A DNA stretch of 64,000 bases. Source: Phycisphaerae bacterium. GTDB taxonomy: Bacteria > Planctomycetota > Phycisphaerae > UBA1845. The DNA lies in NCBI GenBank assembly GCA_029260075.1, contig JAJDDY010000084.1, positions 1 to 64,000 on the forward strand, read 5' to 3'. Below, piece after piece: positions 26,306 to 34,500 of the stretch. The translations under genes and the position numbers were made by a program. The first letter of the stretch is position 1, and every line of letters starts with the position of its first letter. Under the pieces are notes generated by a model that saw only the letters and a list, made by a program, of their open reading frames with translations, was not told where the DNA came from and did no database searches.

Positions 26306-26457
26306 TAGTGCTTTGTCAATGGTCTATTGAGGCGTCGGGTGGCCCATGGCTTTAGCCTTGGGGGAGTCGAATTCAGTATCGATTCGAGTCCCTCACTTCT
26401 GAAGAGGTGGGCCACCCACGCCATTCAACCCGTCAATGCAACGCCGACAAAGCACGA
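26306..26457. mobile_element. MITE-like repeat with family A ends and family C interior
   Basis: The terminal repeats GTGCTTTGTC (26308-26317) and GACAAAGCAC (26446-26455) are exact reverse complements and match family A ends. The interior is the family C palindrome (GGGTGGCCCATGGCTTTAGC ... GAGGTGGGCCACCC). TA precedes the left end; the right flank has lost it. Confidence 0.65.
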
Positions 26458-26519
26458 GTTCAGGGTCACACGTCCTCTTGTGAGTTTTGGGGTTGGCTCG
26501 TCGGTTCGTGCGGCATCAG

Positions 26520-26576
26520 AGCCGCGGGCGCCAGCCCGCGGACTGGTCCCACCGCTAGCGCGGTGGGCTCTGACCC
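26520..26576. repeat. Two adjacent GC-rich hairpins
   Basis: GCCGCGGGC/GCCCGCGG and CCCACCGC/GCGGTGGG form neighbouring stem-loops between the repeat and the histidine kinase gene. Nothing else is seen in 26236-26666. Confidence 0.45.
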
Positions 26577-26666
26577 GTTCGCGTGGTTCCGGTCGTGCCG
26601 GCTGCGACAACCCGAAGATTAGGGTGTGACGCTGCACTAGGCTGCGGTTCGAGATAGCACGCGCAC

Positions 26667-27464
26667 ATGACCACATCGGACGAATCCCGCGATCCCGATC
26701 GAAGAATCAACCCGGCGCCCGCTCAGCCGGAGCCTGTGAACCCGAGTGATTCGCGCCGTCTCGTCGCGGAAATGGCCGAGCTCGCCGGCGGGCTCGCCCA
26801 CGAACTCCGTAACCCCCTTTCCACCGTCATGGTCAACCTGAAACTGCTTGCCGAAATCCTTGAGGATGACGGTGCGCATCCCGAGCAAGCGCGTCGGCGG
26901 GCGTTGCTTAAGGTGGGCGTACTTCGCCACGAAGCCGAGCGATTGCAAAGCTTGTTCGATCAGTTCTTGAATCTGACCCGCATGTACGAACTGGACAGGA
27001 CCGAAGTCAACGTCAACGAGATCGTCGAACGACTGGTCGATTTCTTCGCGCCCACGGCGCAGCAGAACGGCATAGAAATCGAGCTAGCCCTATCGCCGAT
27101 GCCCCTCTCCTGCCTGGTGGAAGAACACTTGTTGCGGCAAGCCCTGCTCAACATCGTAATCAACGCTCAGCAGGCGATGCCCGATGGTGGTCGGTTGTGC
27201 ATCCACTCCGAAGAAGAAAGAGACAGCATCCTTATTTCCGTCAGCGACACCGGCAGTGGAATCGCCCCAGAGGATCGCGAACGCATTTTGCGTCCGTTCT
27301 TTTCGACCAAAGCGGCGGGTAACGGATTGGGGCTATCCATTGCACAACGCCTGGTACACGAGCACGGCGGCTCGCTCGATTTCGCTAGCGTACCGGGATC
27401 CGGAACAACGTTTCAAATCCGGCTTCCAAGGCAACCGCACGCGCCGCTGGCTGATATCCGGTAG
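26667..27464 (+). CDS. Soluble sensor-less histidine kinase
   Basis: A 265-residue HisKA/HATPase kinase. The H-box is GGLAHELRNPLSTVMVNLKL (His about 44), followed by a dimerisation helix pair, N-box QALLNIVINAQQAMPDGG, G1 DTGSGIAPEDRERIL, F-box PFFSTKAAGN and G2 GLGLSIAQRLVHEHGG. There is no membrane segment and no PAS or GAF domain, only a Pro-rich disordered start of about 25 residues, so input must come from a partner. No response regulator is adjacent, making it an orphan. Architecture is similar to NtrB-like C-terminal modules. Confidence 0.92.
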   Translation: MTTSDESRDPDRRINPAPAQPEPVNPSDSRRLVAEMAELAGGLAHELRNPLSTVMVNLKLLAEILEDDGAHPEQARRRALLKVGVLRHEAERLQSLFDQFLNLTRMYELDRTEVNVNEIVERLVDFFAPTAQQNGIEIELALSPMPLSCLVEEHLLRQALLNIVINAQQAMPDGGRLCIHSEEERDSILISVSDTGSGIAPEDRERILRPFFSTKAAGNGLGLSIAQRLVHEHGGSLDFASVPGSGTTFQIRLPRQPHAPLADIR

Positions 27465-27545
27465 GAGAAATGCCGCCACGCTCGTGTGGCCGCAGCAGCG
27501 CTTGTGCTTTGGAGTTGTTCTGCCGTCGAATGAAAGGGAACCTAC

Positions 27546-28109
27546 GTGATCTGTCCGTTCTGTGCTGAAGAAATCCAGGATGCGGCGATCTTGTGTCGAT
27601 TCTGCGGGGCGGGCAGAGCCGCGAGTGGCGCGTGGGTTGCTTCGAGCACGCCGTCGCCTTTGAGACGCAAGGGAAGCTCGACCATCAAGACTTCCGGCGT
27701 GTTCTTCGTCTTCTCGGGTTTGTTCTCGCTGTTGTCGATCACGTCGGATGTTCCTCTGTTCGGGGCGATGCGAAGCGGCGGCGTGGCGCTGGGTTACAAT
27801 CTGCTCTTCGCGATGTTGTTCTTGGGCATGGGGATTGGTTTGATCATCGGGCGTCGGTGGGGATACCAACTTTTGCTCAGTGGGACGGCCGTCTACAGCC
27901 TGGATAGATTGGTGTTTCTCCTGAGCAAGGACACGAGGGATGCCTACCTGACCGCAAGCGGTTTCACATCGGACGTGAGATCGTTTGTGGACGTGGGAAT
28001 GTTCGACGACACAATTTTCTTGGCGACGGTTGGTTCGCTGCTCTGTTGGTGGGGATTCGCTTTTTTCATCTATCTACGACGTGATTACTTCAGGGAACAC
28101 GTTTTGTAA
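27546..28109 (+). CDS. Zinc-ribbon membrane protein
   Basis: A 187-residue protein that opens with a short zinc ribbon (CPFCAEEIQDAAILCRFCGA), followed by a Ser-rich linker and four hydrophobic segments (about 52-70, 83-103, 108-122, 155-178). The layout matches many bacterial proteins of unknown role in which a cytosolic ribbon is tethered to a membrane bundle. GTG start at 27546 with AGGGAA upstream; the ribbon begins at residue 3, so this start is secure. Stand-alone gene, 81 bp after the kinase; joint transcription is possible. Confidence 0.8.
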   Translation: MICPFCAEEIQDAAILCRFCGAGRAASGAWVASSTPSPLRRKGSSTIKTSGVFFVFSGLFSLLSITSDVPLFGAMRSGGVALGYNLLFAMLFLGMGIGLIIGRRWGYQLLLSGTAVYSLDRLVFLLSKDTRDAYLTASGFTSDVRSFVDVGMFDDTIFLATVGSLLCWWGFAFFIYLRRDYFREHVL

Positions 28110-28581
28110 CTTCTCGTGGAGTCTTTTCGTCGGTGGCGCTTCGTCGACATAGTGAAGTGCGGCGTCGCAATCCGCTGCTCGTGGAGTCGATCTCAGCAAC
28201 TAATTCGTCCGTTCTGGCCAACCAAGCCGAGACCGCGGCAACGGCGAAACGGTCCCAGCTGGAGGTATTGCCACGGACAGATTTTTCTTGACCATCGCGT
28301 CTCACCCACGATATACTGCGAACCGCACAACAGACAGCGTGACCCTTGCGGCCGGAAAGAGTCAGTTCGGATTGCGTTGCGGGAGACGATAGGCTTTGGC
28401 CTCTTGGTAGGTCGGCGTGTCCGTCACCGCCGCATTTCCGTCGTGTCCGCGGTTCGCCGTTGTGCGTACGCAGCTTGCTGACCGCATGCCAAAGCCAACT
28501 TTCTCGTGATCAGCATCTGGCACATGCGAATTTCACACATCTTTCAGGGATTCGCGTTTCGAAAACAAGGAGGAAGCGAAG
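28110..28581. other. Intergenic leader of the giant secreted protein gene
   Basis: No frame is convincing in this 472-bp stretch; a 121-residue plus-strand frame (28116-28481) has random-like composition. GGAGG 8 bases before the ATG at 28582 is a strong ribosome site. Possible structured RNA was considered, but none was recognised. Confidence 0.4.
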
Positions 28582-31500
28582 ATGACATTCACCCCGCAAT
28601 TACGTTTCTTGTCCATGTGTCTTGCTGCAGCATGCACGATGTTGATCGCGCCGCGACCGCACGTAGCAGCACAGGGCGAGTTGCAGGAACGATCATCCGC
28701 CAGCGGAAAACCAAAATCACCCGTACCTCGCGGCGAAGCTGCCGCTGAGCAAACGGCGGTGGGCAGGATCGAATCAGAGGGACCGACGAACGCGGCAACG
28801 GGGGGACAACCGTGCGCGTACGACTGGCAGTGTAGCGACTTGGATCTATGCACGCTCGATCGGTGCGCGACCGCTACGTGTGCCGGCGGCACCTGGAATG
28901 GCTTCCCCTGCGAGCAGGACAGTGACTGCGGCGGAGTTTGCTCGGGTGGGGTTAGCGATGGGCTGTCCTGTGTAAGCGACCTTGACTGCTGTGGCGACGG
29001 CGTAAGTGTCTTCGATGGATTTTGCGTTTTCAATTCCTGCAGTGCTTTGACTGGTTCTCAGTGTGTCAACGCTGTCATCCCAGCGGGGCAGTTTCTAGGT
29101 GGCTCCGAATGCGATGACGGCCTCTATTGCAATGGCTACGAAACGTGTACCGCTTCGACGTGCGTAGCGGGTACGCCGCCGTGCAGCGCGGCGTTGGTAT
29201 GCGACGAGTCCAAGGGAACGTGCGCTGCACCCTGCCTTGCTGATGCGGCCTGTGACGACGGATTGGCATGTACGGGCGAGTTCTGCGACGTCAGAACCTG
29301 TGTGGGCGGCGGGAATGATGGGGGTGCGTGCCGTTCTGATGTTGATTGCGGCGTGGGCTCATGTACTGGTGGTGGCAGTGGCCTGTGTGTGCGTTTCGCA
29401 GGCCCCTGCGGTCTCGGCGGAGGATGCTCAGAACCCACAACCGTGGGCGGTGCCGTCACCTGCGAGCCCGGACGCTGTTGCGGAGTGGGCGGGGCGTGTA
29501 CGGCTGCAACGTTTGAGAATTGCCAAACGAGCGGCGGCGCCTGGCTGGCAACGGACTCAGCTTGTCAACAACTATCCAGTGGCGCCGATAATGGGTGCCC
29601 ACTAATTGGCAGCGGGATCGCGCCGCAGACTTATTTCGTTGTAGCGGTCGGCCCGATCGTGACGGGACCGGCTGGAGCGCTGAACAGCGTGGGCGACGAC
29701 TATTCGATCGCCGGGGCAGGGGGCTTCGTCGAAGTGGGCGTTCTGCGGTTCGCGGCAGATGTCCACATCGCCGCGCAGATCGCCATACGTTTCCTCGATT
29801 CAGGCGGTAACTTCGTTGAAGGCGTCACGTTCCCAGAAGACCAGCGTGCTCTGTCTCCCGGAGGCGGCGTGTTTACCGTTTACTTCGATCCCCCGGTGAC
29901 CGTTCCGGACACGGGGTTTGTATCGATGTCCATAGGTGCCGTCACGCCCGAAGGTGCGGTGAGTTGGCATTCCACCGACTTTACGGACGTGGGTACAAAC
30001 GACGATACTCTGATGCTCGTTGACGGTGCGTCGATGCCACCTGGATTCCTGGGTATGTGCGCCGGCGGATCGAGAGACGGCAGATGGTGCGACTTCACCG
30101 GCGGCGGTACAGACTGTCCTGACGGTGGTACCTGCACGGACATTCCTGACGTGCTTGCGTTTGAGATTGTCGCGCAGCCAACGCCGGCGCCCTTGGGCGC
30201 GTGTTGCGACTCCAATATCGGCACGTGTACGGACGAGTTGGCGTGGGTCTGTAGAAACATCGGTGGCGTCTTCCAAGGAGTAGGCACTATCTGCAAGGCC
30301 TGTAGCAATGATCCTTTCCGGAGATGCACCGCCGCGTCAGACTGCCCGGCCTGTCAGGGCTGCGGGGGGCAGGGGTGCAATGACGGCGATGCCTGTGACC
30401 CCGATTTCGATTGCCAAGGTGGGCAATGCGTAAGTTTCTTCTGTGTCGGCGGAAGCAACGCCGGTGCCTTCTGTGATGTCGACGTGAACTGCGGAAGCAT
30501 CGGCACCTGTGGTGATTCCGCCGCTGTGTGCAACGACGTAACGCCCTTGTGCGGCAGCCAAGCCTGTTGTGACTCCTTCAACGGCTCATGCACGCCGATT
30601 CCGCCGGGAGCGTCGTGCCCCGTCGGGACCATCTCGCTCGGGTTCGGTAGCTCTTGCGAGCCCAACCTTTGCGCGCAACCCGATACGACTGGTGGCGACA
30701 ATTGCCGCCTCGTGTCGACACCGTCATTCACCGTGCCAGCGTCCGGTAGTCCACCGATCACGAAGACGGTCTCAGGCAATAATGCCCCGGCCACGTTCGA
30801 CGACTGGGTAAATGGTGAGTGCGTGGGCGGAACCGGCGCGGGCTCATTGTGCGACCCTAGTACGACCCCCGATCCGTGCAGTGATGGCACCATCGGCAGC
30901 GGGGGCGCATGTACGCGACTCTGTGGCGCGGAAATCTTCAACCCTGCAGGGAGCACGAGAGACCTAGGCTGGTGGGAGGGATTCTTTATCAATACCTGTG
31001 CCATGGTTCGAATCGATCTTTGCGGAACCACGGATCTCCTTGGTGTACCACTCGATCCCGCGTGGGGCAATCTGTACGCAGGGTGCCCCTGTCCAACGAC
31101 CACCATCGCGCACACTGGCGTGGATGCGCCTGTTGGTTTGGGAGACGGAACAGAAGGCTCCGCCCGAGGGGAACCCTTCTGCAACGACGACAACCGCTGG
31201 CTTACGTTCGGGCCGCTCGAAGCCGGAACGTATTACTATCCCATTCACTCGGCGTCGAATGGGACCGGCGCAGTGCCTCCCGGCGCTCCCTATCAGTTGC
31301 ACATCACGGTAAGCGCATGTCAGGTCGCTGCCTGCTGCACAGGGGACACCTGCCAGATTACGAATGAACTCGACTGCGCCACCCGCGGCGGACAGTGGCT
31401 TGCGGGGGCAGAGCACCGCCGACCGCGTTGCGACGGCGGCGCCAACGATGGCCAGATCTGTGTGGACACAGGGCAATGCCCCGGCGGTTCGTGCGTTGCG

Positions 31501-34500
31501 ATCGGTGACGTCGTTGAATGCCAGTCCGGGGCTTGCAACGAAGGCGCATGCTGCGTCGACGTGGGAGACTGCCAGGATCGGAATGCGATCGGAAACCGGT
31601 TTGATAGAGCAGAGTGTGATATTCTCGGCGGAACATACGTGGGCGGGGCGCGGTGTCAGCTTAATCCAATGCCCTGCGCTGCATGTTCGGCGGAACAGCC
31701 CGGTAACTGTCAGTTTCCGGACGGCGAACGCACCGTCTCAGCCGACCGAACCAACGGTCCGGGCCGAATCGTCGCGGACGACTTCGTCGTGGTCTCGACC
31801 GAGATCGATCAGCTCTGCTGGTGGCCCGTGTTCACAGGCGACGGTATTGGTTGCGGCGACCCGTTCCCCCCCGATGGGCAGCCCGCGCCCCCGACGGATG
31901 ACTGGGAGGTTCGATTCTACCAGGATAACAACGGGGTTCCGGGTACGCTTGTACATGAGATCGCGCCAGTGAGCGTGTCGGCCAAGACGTGGCGGGGAGA
32001 GGGTAGCAATATCTGGCAGTACTCCACCGTGTTCAATCCGCCGCTGCAAGGATTTAACCCTGGAGATACGTACTGGGTTGAGATTTCCGGCGCCGGCGAT
32101 TCTGACTGCAGCATCGGTCTTCTGGCCAGCTCCGATGGAAACGGATTCTCGTTGCAGGAACATAGCCACTTCCGTGACGAGGCGCAGGCGTGGACGTTCC
32201 AAGACCATAACCGCGCAGAACAGGACATAGCGTTCTGTCTCGGCGCACAGTCTTCGCCCACGTTGGATGTTCCGCAGCCAATCCTAGGCGCGTGCTGCGA
32301 GTGCAATGGAGTTTGCCAGGACGATGTGGTCTGGAAGGACTGCCTGGGATTCGCGCAGATCGACCCATTGACTGGCGCTCTGGTTGAGATCCCACCGACG
32401 ATCGCCGACGCGGTCTTCTCCGCCGGGAGTATGTGTACCGAGATCGTCTGCTCAAACCAAGGCGGTGCGGGCGGCTGCCCGTCCGGTTCACCCGTGGAGG
32501 AGGAAGACTGCGTCTTTCCGAAGCAAGTCTTTGACGGTAGTACCACATTCGATACGACATGCTCAAGCACAGACGGGCGAGCCGGTCTGTACCAAGAGCT
32601 TGGATGTGGTGAGCTCGCCGACTCTACGTTTGAGAAGGATCGGTGGTACACGTATCACGCCAGTACCACGGGAACTTTTCAATTTGACCTCTGCGGAGAC
32701 ACGGACTTCAACGTGGCGATGGCCGTCTACTCGAACGGCACGATTATCTGCCCGACCGTCTGCCCGCCGCCGCTCGGTACGCTTCTGGGGGACCAATGTC
32801 GCACCGAGGTGTGCGCGCCCGCGATGGGGGATCCCACTTTCGAGTTCCGCGCCAACCAGGGCGATTGTTTCCTCATTCGCATCGGCGGGCACAACGGCGA
32901 TGCCGGCGCAGGTCAACTAACCATCGCGCGCAAGTGCTGCGTTTGCGAATCCGATACGGAATGCGACGACGGCGACGCTTGTACTTCAGATGTTTGCGAC
33001 TTCACCGGCGTTTGCACGAACATCGACATTGCGATCGGTGCTGACGAATGCTGTAATACATCCACAGGAACGCTGACCAACAAGAATGACGGCCAGGTCT
33101 GTACGACGGATACGTGTTCGGGCGGCGGTAACCGTGGCAATCCGATCAATACACCGAACACGGATCCGTGCGACGACGGCGACGAATGCACTTTCCCAGA
33201 CACGTGCGACGGTGTGGGCTTCACGGACAATTTGGCCTGCGTCGGTATCTCTTCGCTCTGTGCCCCCTGCTGCTTCGCCGTGGGGGCCTGCGCGTTCATT
33301 ACGCCGAGCGCGTGTCAGAATGCAAACGGAATCTCACTGGGAATTGCTGCGTGTCTTGGTGATGCCAACGGCAACGGCGTCGACGACGCTTGCGACGGCA
33401 TTGTCCCTGCCGGAAATGACTGCTACCGGCATGACTGTAACGTGACGTTCACCTTCGGCGATCCGGAGTTCGTGGACCTACCGCCGATCCCAGCCGATTT
33501 CTTCGCTCCCGGTTCCATTCCGTTTGGCGGGACCATTACATTGCGCGGGGCGGTCGGGCAACCCTCGGATACCATTTTCACGCGAGGCGAAATGATGGTA
33601 TTCGGTCCCCCGCCTTCGGAACAGACCGTCTCCATTGAACTTCTGTCGCTAGACTTGGAGAGCTGCGCACCGATTACTGTCGACATGGGCAACAACACGA
33701 CGACGATGTGGAACGTGACGGTGAGCGTCCCTGCTCCGGGTAGCACTTATGCGCCCGCACCGGGAACCTTGACGGCACTGAAGACCGGCGACAACGGCGG
33801 AACGTTCCAAATGTCTTACCTGATGCAGCCAATCTTCGCTTTCTCGCGTCAGGATGATCCAAGCGATGTGAGAATATTCAATACCGGGCAGGCGGGCATT
33901 CCGCCGCTGCAATTGAATACCCTCGGCGACGCATCGTTTGTGCATCGACCCGCCGAATCCGTAGCCATTTGTGGCGAGAATTGGGCTCCCGGAATTTTCG
34001 AGCAACCCGACTTCAGTCAATGCTGTCGACGTGTCGTCAACGTTGGCCGCGGCGTGAGGCAAGAGGGCGTGACGCCGAATTGTACCGGCGGTACCGGAGT
34101 TACCTGCGCCGTTACGGGTGCGTGCTGCTCGGGCGAAGGTACGTGCGACGACACAATGGACAGTATTGATTGTCTTTCAACACCAGGGAATGTCTACAAG
34201 GGTGACTTCACGGATTGCACGACCGACACAGACGGCGACAATATCGTCGACGTGCTGGAAACCGACGACGGCTGCTTGAACCCGGACAACTGCAACACGG
34301 GGACGAGTCCAACGCTGGCTGATACCGATGGCGACGGCTGCAGTGATGATCAAGAACAACAAGCCGCAACGCCAACCGATGCCTGCGACACATGCGATTA
34401 CTCGGCGTCGTGTGTCGATCTCACCAACAACGATTGCAACGGTAACGGCGAGCGCGACGATTGTGATATCGATCCGAGCGACCCGGACGGTAACGGTCAG

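Noticed and set aside
28116-28481. 121-codon plus-strand frame before the giant gene
   Set aside because: Arg/Cys-rich, random-like, no ribosome site, no motif.
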